A stretch of DNA of 33,548 bases from contig JAZONV010000062.1 in NCBI GenBank assembly GCA_045654685.1, positions 1 through 33,548 of the forward strand, given 5' to 3'. Made by a program: the position numbers and the translations under genes. This DNA comes from RGIG1828 sp045654685. Its GTDB lineage: Bacteria > Bacillota > Clostridia > UMGS1810. Below are positions 15,479 through 24,526 of this stretch, one piece after another. The notes under the pieces are model-generated. The model ran no database searches. It was not told where the DNA came from and saw nothing but the letters and a program-made list of their open reading frames with translations. How positions within the stretch are numbered: position 1 is the stretch's first letter; each line of letters begins with the position of its first letter.

Positions 15479-15504
15479 GTAGGATGTATAAATATTAATT
15501 TTCT

Positions 15505-18500
15505 TTATGCGGTAATGCTTTTTTCCTCGCACACCGGACTGATGCCGTCAAAGCCGTCCCACAAAAATGCCTTGATGGTATTTCCTTTTATATATTCAAG
15601 CCCAAGACCGTCTGAGCCAAGAGAAACCTCTGAAGATTTGGTAACGTTTATGGTTTTGGTATCAACAACTTTTTCGCCGTCATAGCTTACCACAAGTAGT
15701 GTTGCAGATGTATTGGGAGCGATTTCAATAATCACCTTGTCTGTTGAAAATTCAATTGATGAACCTGATGAATAGTGGAGTGTATATTTATGCTTTGATG
15801 TTGTTGCACCTGCTCCAAAATCCCATGAATTTCCTTTTGTCACATTGTTCCACATATTTTGCGTTCCTGCATAATATATATTCTCTAATCTGCGACATCC
15901 CTCAAATGCCTCGCGGGTGATATCGGAGATGCTTGCAGGGAGATACACATTTTTGAGGTTTTCGCAGTAATAAAAGGATTGAGAATAGAGTATCTTTGTT
16001 CCGTGAGGGAAGGAAATCTCACTCAACATGGGACATTTGTAGAAGGTGTATGATGAAACATGTTCAAATCCCTTTCCAAAGCTTGCACTCACCAGAGCGG
16101 GATATTGATAAAATCCGTATGATGGGGCGTTTTTAACTCCATCTCCGAAAACAACTTTTTCTATTTCATCCTTGTAGAAATACCAGGGTGCTTCTTCGGG
16201 GGAATTCAAATAATCTATTTCGCCTGTTCCCGTAATTTCAAGGGTTTTTGTCTCGGGTGAATAGAGCCATGAAATTGTGTCACTCACATTTCCTGAAGTT
16301 GGGTTTTCCTCGCCGAAATGAATGACTACGTTGGAATTCCAACTTGAACCAACGGCAACATTTCCCCAGGCAATTTCACTTCCTGCATAGTATATATCAC
16401 TAAGGGCAGAACATAAGAAAAATGCCGAGCTGCCAATAGACGTGAGTCCTTTTGGGAGATTTATGCTTTTAAGGGATGAACAGTATGCAAATGCATCTGA
16501 GCCGATGGTCGATATGCTTTCGGGCAGAGATACACTTTTAAGTGATGAACAATAGAAGAAGGCGTAATTACCCACGTTTGTTATCTCACCGTCTATGACA
16601 ATGGTTTCTATAGCACGGCTACATGAATTCCAAGGAACTGAAGATGATGATGTCCAGTCGGTCATCTTTCCGCTTCCTGAAATCTCAAGAGTTTTATTCT
16701 TTTCACGGTAAATCCATGTGATATTATCTCCGCACTTGCCTGACAGGTAGTTTTCTTCGCCGTAGTTTATGGTATATGTACCCTTACTTGTGGATTTGCC
16801 TGCATTATATGCCCAGTTTGTATTTTGGGTGATGGCATTCCATGCATTCTGATTTCCTGCAAAGTATATATCTGCAAGATTTTTGCAATCATAAAATGCT
16901 TCCTTGTCAAGTATTGTGAGGGATTTGGGCAGATAAACTTCTTTAAGGGCTGTGCAGTTTTTAAATGTTGCCTGACTGATTTTGGTTATTCCCTCATTTA
17001 TTGTCACGCTCTCAAGACCTGTGCAGTTGTAGAACAGATATGTATTTGTATAGGAACATTTTGCCGAAACTACCGCATTTTTCATTGAGGTACATCCGCT
17101 GAATGCATATGTTCCCAGAGAGGTTACGCTTTCGGGTACGGTTATTTCTTCAAGAGATGAGCAGTCTCTGAATGCATTTGATGCGATTGTTGTCAGACTG
17201 TTTGGAAGGGTTACACCGTTAAGGGAAGAGCAACCCATAAACGCACGGTCTTCAATTTTTGTTATTTCCGTCGGAAAAGCAACACTTTCAAGATTTGTGC
17301 AATTATAGAAAGCATACTGACCCACACTTGTTATACGACTGTCAAATTCAACTGATTTAATGAGATGCCTGTAACTGTACCAGGGAGTGTTATTGGACAC
17401 ATATTGTGAAGACATTGCTCCGCTTCCCGTAAGGACAAGTTTCATCTGTTCTTCATAAAGTTCCCAGGTGATATTTGTGCCAAAGTAGCCTTTATATATC
17501 TTTTCTTCAACGGGGTAGAGTGTATATGTTCCATTTGTGGTTTTTCTTCCTGCATTGTAGTCCCAGTTTTCGCCTTTTTCAATTTCATTCCAGCGTATTG
17601 TTTTTGAGGGATAGTGTATTTCTGAAAGGTTTATGCATCCCGAAAACGCACTTTTTCCGATGCTTTCAAGACTTTGAGGGAGATATGCCACAGAAAGTGA
17701 CGAGCAGTTTTCAAAGGCTGAATCGCCGATGGAGAGCGTATTTTCCCAAATTTCAACTTCTCTGATTCCCGAAAGGTCTTTGAATGCATAATTTCCGATT
17801 TTTGATATTTTGCCACCAATATAGAGAGACTGGATATTGTTTTTGAAGTTATACCAGGGCGGAAGATTGGAAGAAGTCCAGTCATACATTTCTCCCTCGC
17901 CATCAATAACCAGATGGTTGTCATCAAACACAAACATCCATGTGACACCCTCGCCGCATATGCCTTCCATGAAATCCGAATAATTTATGGTATAGGTTTT
18001 GTTCGGTGTCGCCGAACCTGCACTTGCATCCCAGGATTTTCCGCAGTATATACTTTTCCATTTAACTTGAGATGAAGCATAGTTGATGTCTGATAGATTT
18101 GTGCATCCGTAGAAGGCGTAGTCGCCGATTTGAGAAAGAGACATGGGAAGGCTGACCTCAGAAAGTTTGATAAAATTCTGGAATGCATAATTTCCGATGG
18201 TTGTGACCCCTTCTGATATTTCAACGGTTGTTATCTTTGAATAGCCGCTCCAGGGAACAGACTTTCCGTCATACCATGTGTTCATAGCTCCCGTTCCTGA
18301 TATTTTCAATGTTTCATTACTTGAGCGGTATTCCCATGTGACATTTGCACCGCAACTTCCCGAAGCATCAGGACCTGTAATGTGAAGGGTATATTTGCCG
18401 TTAGCGGTTCTCTGACCTGCGTTCTGATCCCAGCTGGTCATTTTCGATATAGAATTCCACTGTCTGGTGTTTCCGGTAAAGTATATATTTTCAAGATACA

Positions 18501-21500
18501 TACAATTTGCAAAGGCACTGGTGTAAATTTGTGTAACTGAAGATGGAAGTGTTATGTTTTTAAGATAGGTGCAGTTGTTGAACGAAACGGAGCCTATGGT
18601 TTCAAGACCTTGGGGCAATATGACTTCTGTGAGACCACGGCAGTAGGCAAAGGCATTTGTGTCGATAGATATAAGACCTTCACCCAAAGCAATTTCTGTA
18701 AGTGCAGTACAACTATAAAAGGCAGAGTTCCCTATTTTTTGAACTCCCTCTTCCACTATGACCTTTTTCAGAGTTTCACACTGATACATTGCATGGCTTC
18801 CGATGGATGTTGCTCCTTTTTTTACTACAAATGTTTCTATCTCGTCTATGTAGATATACCAGGGGAGCTGGGATTGACTATACCAGTCATTCATATCTCC
18901 GCTTCCCGTGATGGTGAGAGTTTTATCAGATTCTGAATATGTCCACACAAGGGTTTTTCCGCAAGAGCCTGTGGCAGGATTTTCTTCACCGTAGTGAACA
19001 GTATAGGTTTTATTTGCCGTGCTTTTTCCTGCATCCTTCGCCCAGTTTGTACCTTTTGTAACTGTCAGCCATGTGACTTCGCTGCCGCCATAGTATATGT
19101 CTGCAAGAAGTGTACATCCTGAAAAGGCATAGTCGCCAATGTTTGTGACTGACTTTGGTATTGTCACTTTGGTAAGGGCAGAACAGCTTAAAAATGTACT
19201 TGCACTGATTGTTGTAATCCTTTCCGGAATTGTGATTTCCTTAAGGGAGGAACAGCTTGCAAAGGCGGAATCTTCTATTGTCAGAAGGTTATCCGGCAAG
19301 TTGATATCACCAAGACCGGTGCAGTTTCTGAATGCATTTTTCTTTACTGTAGTCAGGCTATCGGGCAAAACAGCGGTTTTGAGGGATGTACAGTTGTAAA
19401 ACATACCTGTCGGAATGGTGGTAATATTTGCATTTACCACTGCACTTTCAAGTTTTGAACATCCGGAGAATGCACTGTCACCAATACTTGTTACAGATGA
19501 GGGAATTGTTATACTTGTGAGTACGTTACAATATATAAATGCAGAGGAACCTATTGTTTCAAGGCCTTCAGGCAGTTTTATTTCTTCCAAGTATCCGCAG
19601 TTATAAAATGCCTGGGTTCCGATGCTTTTAAGAGTGCCCGGAAGATTTATCTCCTCAAGGTAAAAACATCTGTAGAATGTGTAACTAAGGATTTCGGTCA
19701 CGCCATCGGGAATGGTGATACTTCCTTTCCATGATGTACAATTGTAGAATGCAGATCCGCCAATTGAGGTGAGGGTTGAAGGAATGTTTATGGATTCAAG
19801 GGCAGAACATCCATAAAATGCAGATGCGCCGATTGTGGTGAGACCTTCGGGAAGACTGATTCTTGTAAGAGAGGTGCATCCGTCAAATGCAGATTTGCCA
19901 ATGGTGGTGATGGTTGATGGAATATTTATTGTTGTCAGCTTGGTCATATCTTCAAATGCATAGTCCATAATGGAGGTTATACCTTCAGACATTTCAACCT
20001 TCAATATCTGATTTTTGTAGGTTGTCCAGTAGGACGGTTTTTTGGCATTCATATCGCCTGTACCGCTTATTTTAAGGAGTCCTGTTTCAACCCACAATTC
20101 CCATGTGACGTCATCGCCGCATTTCCCAAAATAGTCGCCGTCGGGTCCGAAGGTGACGGTGTATGTGCCGCCTGCAGTGTCTCTGCCTGCGTTTTTGTCC
20201 CAGTCAGTTTCTTTTGTGACCTTGCCCCACTTGGTTTCTGAACCTGAAAAATCAATGGTTTCAAGGTTGTAGCAATAGGCAAAGGCGTCGTAATAAATCT
20301 TTTCCACGCTGTTTGGAATAGACACGGTTTCAAGGGACGTACAATTTGTAAATGCCTGCTCATATATGCCTGTTGTTCCTTTTGGAATGTTGATACTTTT
20401 GAGGGATATACAGCCGGAGATTGACAGCTTACCAATATATAGGAGATTTGACGGCAGATTAATTTTTTCCAAAGTAACGCAGTCTGCAAGAGAAGATGGA
20501 CCAACATAGGTAACAGTATCCGGGATTGTATATTCCTTGGCGGTTTTCCCCCTGGGGTATTTAATAAGAGTGGTAATTTCCTTGTTGAATAAAACACCGC
20601 CTATAGATGCGTAGGACTCACTTTCATCGGAAACGTGTATGTCTGTGAGAGCACGACAATCTGAAAACGCAGAGGAATCAATAGAGGTTACGCTTGCGGG
20701 GATGTTAATGATTTCAAGGGATTTGCAGGATGAAAATGCACCTGGTCCGATTGTTAAAAGTCCCTCGGAAAGATAAACGTCAGTAAGTGAATCACAAATA
20801 GAGATGGCGCCTGACTTGATTTCCTTAACACTTGATGCAAGTTTGATGGTTTTTATATTGCGTAGCAGGCAAAAGGCATCATCGCCTATGGTTTCGATTC
20901 CCTCCAGAACTTCAACAGAGAGGATGTAGTCTTCCCATACTTCCCAGGGGGGAGGGCTGATTACGGCTCTGTAGTCAGATATGGCTCCTGTTCCGCTGAC
21001 AATTAGTTTTCCTGTGGCATAATCAAAATTCCAGACAGCACTTTCTCCGCACTCTCCAAAAGTTGGTGTGTCTGTGTCGGGGCCTGAGCCCGAACAGGAC
21101 AGAGTGTATTTTCCTTTTGTGGTGTTGGCACCGGCATTCTGATCCCAGTTTTCTCCTTTTGATATCATGCTCCATTCTATTGCCGGGCCTGAATATAACA
21201 TATATTGAAGTGCATAGCAATTTGCAAAGGCATATTCGCCTATACTTTTAACATTGGCATATATGGTGAGTGATCCAAGAGTCTGACAACCATAGAATGC
21301 ATACGCTCCAATTTTTTTCGTCATTGTGGGAAGAAGCAGGGCAGAAAGGGAAGAACAGAGTGCAAAAGCATAGTCTTCAATATTCACAATGCAATTGGGA
21401 AGAGTAATGATTGCCAGGGATGCGCAACCATAGAATGCACCTTCACCTATGGTCTCGAGAGTTGATGAGTCGGCAAATTTGACAATAGCAATGGGGTTCA

Positions 21501-23088
21501 TATTTCTGAATGCCCAGTCACCAAGCTTTGTCACTCCGTTTCCGATGTTCAAAGTAATTGCAAAATAGCGGTATCTCCACCAGGGGAGGATGGTATCTTT
21601 GTAGTCATACATTTCCCCTTCACCGCTTATGGTGAGAGTGCAGGCGGTAGTGTCAATTGTCCAGGTGAGATTATCACCGCATTTCCCTGAGTATGTAGGT
21701 TCAACGGTTGTTCCGAAATATATGGTGGCTTCTCCTGCTTCGGTGTCCGTTCCTGTGCCAAGATACAGATATTTTCCAAGCTCTATACCATCCCACATAC
21801 GCTGGGGTCCTTCATAATTTATGGTTGAAAGATGAATGGCATATACAAATGCATGGTCTTTGATTTCATATATGTTTAGCGGAATGTCAATTTGTGTAAG
21901 ATATTCATTGTCGGAAAAGGCATAGGATTCAATTATGCCAACGGTGTCGGGGATGGTATATGTATTTCCTGTCTTGTTTGCGGGATAGGCAACAAGAACG
22001 GTCATATCTTTTGAAAAAAGCACACCGCTTTGTGTGGTATAGGAGGGGTTGTCGCTATGAACAACAAACTCTTCAATCATTGTGCAGTAGGGGAAGGGTG
22101 CATCAGATAAGGCGGTCACGTCTTTTCCTATGTGCACACTTGTAATGTATTCTCTCACTTTCATCCACGGAACCTTTGTGGCTTCATAGTCAAACATTTC
22201 GCCCTCACCGTCAAGGAGGAGCACTCCTGAAGAAACATCCAGAGTCCATGTGAGACCTTCGCCGCAATCTCCGCTATAGGAGCTTGCAACATCGCCGTAG
22301 TAAAACACGTAACAGCCATCAGCTGACGAACCTGCACCTTCAAAGGCGTTTTCTCCCATTAACACAGATTCCCACATTTTTTGGGTGCCCGAGAAATAGA
22401 CTTTGGTAAGATTGGGAGTATATGCAAATCCATATGCACCGATTTCGTAAACATTGAGTTCTATATTAACCGATTCAAGATAGGGATTTCCAAAGAAAGC
22501 AAACATATCAATGGTGGTCACGCTCTCGGGAATTGAAAAAGAGCTTCCCGGCTTTCCTGCGGGGTATGCAATAAGGTTTGTTTTGTTCTTGTTGTAGAGA
22601 ACCCCGTCTACAGAGCAGAAATATGAACTTTCGTCTGCAACGGTTATGGCATCGATCATAGTGTCATTACAAAAAGCTCCGAGACCGATGCTTGATATGT
22701 TTTTGCCGATGTGCATTTCTTTCAATGCAGGGCAATATGCAAATGCGGTTGCTCCGATACTTGTAAGTGTGTCGGGTAAAGACACGGATTCAAGCTTTGA
22801 TGAACCATAGAAGGAAGATTTTCCAACGGAGGTGATACCTTCGCCAAGTTCAACATAAACAATATCTTCACGAACCGAAGCCCATGGAACATCCGTGTAA
22901 CTTGCATAATCCGGAATTGCTCCTGTGCCTTCAATTGTAAGAACCTTTGTGTCGGAGTCATACGACCATGAAATTTCTTCTGTGACCGATTCTTTTGCTC
23001 CAAGAGAGATATTCCCGGGAATAAGCGACACAATCATCACCAGGGAAACAAAATATGCAATAAACTTTGATGCAGAAATTTTTTTCAT
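15505..23088 (-). CDS. Giant BspA-like leucine-rich-repeat surface protein
   Basis: A 2,527-residue secreted protein. After a signal peptide (about 1-31) there are 11 copies of a composite module. Each has a beta-rich head (G-x-C-G-x-x-x-x-W, then L-x-I-x-G-x-G-x-M, then P-W), and then a variable number of BspA-type LRR_5 repeats (I-G-x-x-A-F-x-x-C-x-x-L-x-x-I-x-L-P). Most modules end with a W...G-x-x-W-x-x-x-A-G-x-x-T linker and Y-T. The first head lacks G-x-C-G; the eleventh has G-N-V-S. The C-terminal ~90 residues form a different domain resembling the tails of the proteins at 1250 and 4321, ending near F-L-W-D-G. BspA-type repeats mediate binding to host proteins or other bacteria in known cases. 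No SLH, sortase or dockerin motif is seen. ATG 23088 follows GGTGGG by 7 bases; ATG 23091 and GTG 23100 are alternatives. It is transcribed as a single gene. Confidence 0.9.
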   Translation of the reverse strand: MKKISASKFIAYFVSLVMIVSLIPGNISLGAKESVTEEISWSYDSDTKVLTIEGTGAIPDYASYTDVPWASVREDIVYVELGEGITSVGKSSFYGSSKLESVSLPDTLTSIGATAFAYCPALKEMHIGKNISSIGLGAFCNDTMIDAITVADESSYFCSVDGVLYNKNKTNLIAYPAGKPGSSFSIPESVTTIDMFAFFGNPYLESVNIELNVYEIGAYGFAYTPNLTKVYFSGTQKMWESVLMGENAFEGAGSSADGCYVFYYGDVASSYSGDCGEGLTWTLDVSSGVLLLDGEGEMFDYEATKVPWMKVREYITSVHIGKDVTALSDAPFPYCTMIEEFVVHSDNPSYTTQSGVLFSKDMTVLVAYPANKTGNTYTIPDTVGIIESYAFSDNEYLTQIDIPLNIYEIKDHAFVYAIHLSTINYEGPQRMWDGIELGKYLYLGTGTDTEAGEATIYFGTTVEPTYSGKCGDNLTWTIDTTACTLTISGEGEMYDYKDTILPWWRYRYFAITLNIGNGVTKLGDWAFRNMNPIAIVKFADSSTLETIGEGAFYGCASLAIITLPNCIVNIEDYAFALCSSLSALLLPTMTKKIGAYAFYGCQTLGSLTIYANVKSIGEYAFANCYALQYMLYSGPAIEWSMISKGENWDQNAGANTTKGKYTLSCSGSGPDTDTPTFGECGESAVWNFDYATGKLIVSGTGAISDYRAVISPPPWEVWEDYILSVEVLEGIETIGDDAFCLLRNIKTIKLASSVKEIKSGAISICDSLTDVYLSEGLLTIGPGAFSSCKSLEIINIPASVTSIDSSAFSDCRALTDIHVSDESESYASIGGVLFNKEITTLIKYPRGKTAKEYTIPDTVTYVGPSSLADCVTLEKINLPSNLLYIGKLSISGCISLKSINIPKGTTGIYEQAFTNCTSLETVSIPNSVEKIYYDAFAYCYNLETIDFSGSETKWGKVTKETDWDKNAGRDTAGGTYTVTFGPDGDYFGKCGDDVTWELWVETGLLKISGTGDMNAKKPSYWTTYKNQILKVEMSEGITSIMDYAFEDMTKLTTINIPSTITTIGKSAFDGCTSLTRISLPEGLTTIGASAFYGCSALESINIPSTLTSIGGSAFYNCTSWKGSITIPDGVTEILSYTFYRCFYLEEINLPGTLKSIGTQAFYNCGYLEEIKLPEGLETIGSSAFIYCNVLTSITIPSSVTSIGDSAFSGCSKLESAVVNANITTIPTGMFYNCTSLKTAVLPDSLTTVKKNAFRNCTGLGDINLPDNLLTIEDSAFASCSSLKEITIPERITTISASTFLSCSALTKVTIPKSVTNIGDYAFSGCTLLADIYYGGSEVTWLTVTKGTNWAKDAGKSTANKTYTVHYGEENPATGSCGKTLVWTYSESDKTLTITGSGDMNDWYSQSQLPWYIYIDEIETFVVKKGATSIGSHAMYQCETLKKVIVEEGVQKIGNSAFYSCTALTEIALGEGLISIDTNAFAYCRGLTEVILPQGLETIGSVSFNNCTYLKNITLPSSVTQIYTSAFANCMYLENIYFTGNTRQWNSISKMTSWDQNAGQRTANGKYTLHITGPDASGSCGANVTWEYRSSNETLKISGTGAMNTWYDGKSVPWSGYSKITTVEISEGVTTIGNYAFQNFIKLSEVSLPMSLSQIGDYAFYGCTNLSDINYASSQVKWKSIYCGKSWDASAGSATPNKTYTINYSDFMEGICGEGVTWMFVFDDNHLVIDGEGEMYDWTSSNLPPWYNFKNNIQSLYIGGKISKIGNYAFKDLSGIREVEIWENTLSIGDSAFENCSSLSVAYLPQSLESIGKSAFSGCINLSEIHYPSKTIRWNEIEKGENWDYNAGRKTTNGTYTLYPVEEKIYKGYFGTNITWELYEEQMKLVLTGSGAMSSQYVSNNTPWYSYRHLIKSVEFDSRITSVGQYAFYNCTNLESVAFPTEITKIEDRAFMGCSSLNGVTLPNSLTTIASNAFRDCSSLEEITVPESVTSLGTYAFSGCTSMKNAVVSAKCSYTNTYLFYNCTGLESVTINEGITKISQATFKNCTALKEVYLPKSLTILDKEAFYDCKNLADIYFAGNQNAWNAITQNTNWAYNAGKSTSKGTYTINYGEENYLSGKCGDNITWIYREKNKTLEISGSGKMTDWTSSSSVPWNSCSRAIETIVIDGEITNVGNYAFFYCSSLKSVSLPESISTIGSDAFAYCSSLKSINLPKGLTSIGSSAFFLCSALSDIYYAGSEIAWGNVAVGSSWNSNVVIHFGEENPTSGNVSDTISWLYSPETKTLEITGTGEIDYLNSPEEAPWYFYKDEIEKVVFGDGVKNAPSYGFYQYPALVSASFGKGFEHVSSYTFYKCPMLSEISFPHGTKILYSQSFYYCENLKNVYLPASISDITREAFEGCRRLENIYYAGTQNMWNNVTKGNSWDFGAGATTSKHKYTLHYSSGSSIEFSTDKVIIEIAPNTSATLLVVSYDGEKVVDTKTINVTKSSEVSLGSDGLGLEYIKGNTIKAFLWDGFDGISPVCEEKSITA

Positions 23089-23128
23089 CATACATCCCAC
23101 CCAATATAAAAATTACATAATTATATAT

Positions 23129-23157
23129 AGTTTAACATATAAAATGTGATTTTGCAA
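23129..23157 (-). promoter_or_regulatory. Possible promoter of the BspA-like gene
   Basis: On the minus strand TTGCAA (23152-23157) and TAAACT (23129-23134) are 17 bases apart, about 40 bases upstream of the start. The match is weak and an alternative AT-rich -10 lies nearby. Confidence 0.3.
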
Positions 23158-23184
23158 TAGTACTCGGTTTGTGAATTTAACCAT

Positions 23185-23213
23185 TTGACTTTATGGATGA
23201 TTTATTATATAAT
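23185..23213 (+). promoter_or_regulatory. Sigma-A promoter of the CobW-MntP-mnmG run
   Basis: TTGACT (23185-23190) and TATAAT (23208-23213) are separated by 17 bases, about 72 bases before the first start codon. I see no clear Zur- or MntR-like inverted repeat around it. No other terminator or strong promoter is visible before 29570, so it may drive all six genes. Confidence 0.85.
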
Positions 23214-23284
23214 ATTATTTTGGAAACAATGTATATATTGAATTTCAAAACACAGACAAATTTAGCGAAAGGTCAGTGATTGAT

Positions 23285-24505
23285 ATGACAAAAATTGATA
23301 TTTTTTCGGGATTTCTCGGGGCAGGCAAAACAACTCTCATAAAAAAACTCATAAAAGAAGCCTACGAAGGAGAAAAACTTGTTTTAATAGAAAATGAATT
23401 TGGTGAAATAGGTATAGACGGCACCTTTATGCAGGATGCAGGAATTGAAGTGACAGAAATGAATTCAGGATGCATTTGCTGTTCTTTGGTTGGAGATTTT
23501 GGCGAGGCTCTGAAAAAAGTTCTCACAGAATTTGCCCCTGACAGAATTCTCATTGAGCCATCGGGTGTAGGAAAACTTTCGGATGTTATAAAGGCGGTTA
23601 AGGGAATTGATGCTGATGATGCATACCTGAACTCTCTCACAACAGTTGTTGATGCAGGAAAATGCAAAATGTATATGAAAAACTTTGGTGAATTTTTCAT
23701 AGATCAGGTGGAAAATGCGAAAGCCGTAATTTTCAGCCATGCAGATACGGCAGGGGAAGAAAAAACCGAAAATGCAATTTCACTTGTGAAAGAGAAAAAT
23801 CATGATGCCATAATCATTTCAACACCCCTTGACAAAATTTCGGGCAAGGATATTCTGGAGGCAATTGAGGGAACAGTTACCCTTTCAACGGAAATGGAGA
23901 AACTCAAAGAAGAAAGTCATCATCACCATCATGATGAAGAATGCTGTTGCCATGAACACCATCATGATGAAGAATGTCATTGCCATGAGCACCACCACGA
24001 TGAAGAATGTCATTGCCACGAACACCACCACGATGAAGAATGTCATTGCCATGAACACCACCACGATGAAGAATGTCATTGCCATGAACACCATCATGAC
24101 GAAGAATGTCATTGCCACGAACACCACCACGACGAAGAGTGCTGTTGTCATGAGCACCACCACGATGAAGAGTGTCATTGCCACGAACACCACCACGACG
24201 AAGAATGTCATTGCCATGAACATCACCACCATCATGCTGATGAAGTGTTCACAAGCTGGGGCAAAGAAACAAGCAAAAAATATGACAGAGAAGAAATAGA
24301 AAATATATTGAATGAACTTTCAAAGGAAGAATACGGAATGATTCTCCGTGCAAAGGGAATTGTGGCATCAAATGGCGATGAATGGATACACTTTGATTAT
24401 GTTCCGGGAGAGGCAGATGTGAGATTTGGCTGTGCGTCGGTTATCGGCAGAATCTGTGTTATAGGCTCTAATATCAATGAAGAAAAAATATCGGAACTCT
24501 TTTAA
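23285..24505 (+). CDS. CobW/COG0523 GTPase with His/Cys-rich tandem repeats
   Basis: A 406-residue cytoplasmic G3E-family GTPase of the metal-chaperone type. It has a Walker A G-F-L-G-A-G-K-T (9-16), E-N-E-F-G-E (36-41), and the family metal motif C-I-C-C (63, 65, 66). The switch/Walker B region is E-P-S-G-V-G. Where NKxD is expected it has S-H-A-D. The C-terminal CobW_C domain (about 320-406) is separated by nine tandem copies of an 11-residue unit H-H-H-D-E-E-C-(H/C)-C-H-E (214-312), flanked by penta-histidine runs. COG0523 proteins deliver zinc, cobalt or nickel to client enzymes, and His-rich loops are typical, but nine near-perfect Cys-containing copies are unusual. ATG 23285 is preferred over GTG 23276, where AAAGG would be only 3 bases away. 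It heads a run with a second CobW-like gene and mntP, so it acts in metal allocation; the metal is unknown. Confidence 0.9.
   Translation: MTKIDIFSGFLGAGKTTLIKKLIKEAYEGEKLVLIENEFGEIGIDGTFMQDAGIEVTEMNSGCICCSLVGDFGEALKKVLTEFAPDRILIEPSGVGKLSDVIKAVKGIDADDAYLNSLTTVVDAGKCKMYMKNFGEFFIDQVENAKAVIFSHADTAGEEKTENAISLVKEKNHDAIIISTPLDKISGKDILEAIEGTVTLSTEMEKLKEESHHHHHDEECCCHEHHHDEECHCHEHHHDEECHCHEHHHDEECHCHEHHHDEECHCHEHHHDEECHCHEHHHDEECCCHEHHHDEECHCHEHHHDEECHCHEHHHHHADEVFTSWGKETSKKYDREEIENILNELSKEEYGMILRAKGIVASNGDEWIHFDYVPGEADVRFGCASVIGRICVIGSNINEEKISELF
23924..24220 (+). repeat. Nine 33-bp tandem coding repeats (His/Cys minisatellite)
   Basis: Nine in-frame 33-base units (297 bases) encode H-H-H-D-E-E-C-x-C-H-E. 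Position 8 of the unit is His in seven units and Cys in units 1 and 7. Units differ mostly at synonymous third positions (CAT/CAC, GAT/GAC, GAA/GAG), showing selection on the peptide. Such arrays commonly change copy number between strains. Open frames on the other strand and other frames here are by-products of the repeat. Confidence 0.92.
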
Positions 24506-24526
24506 TTTTTGAAAGAAGGAATATAA

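Noticed and set aside
20067..20597. Minus-strand 176-codon frame inside the BspA-like gene in another frame
   Set aside because: The BspA-like frame is continuous with signal peptide, repeats and C-terminal domain; this is a frame shadow.
15505..23088. Possible frameshift or fusion of several BspA-like genes
   Set aside because: A single uninterrupted frame carries one signal peptide and one C-terminal domain, with the module pattern kept throughout.
23924..24220. Possible CRISPR array
   Set aside because: The 33-base units are directly adjacent, coding and in frame, with no unique spacers.
23829..24299. Long open frames in other frames and on the opposite strand of the His/Cys repeat
   Set aside because: A 33-base repeat with no stop in any frame automatically gives long open frames; the Met/Thr- and Val/Phe-rich peptides are by-products.
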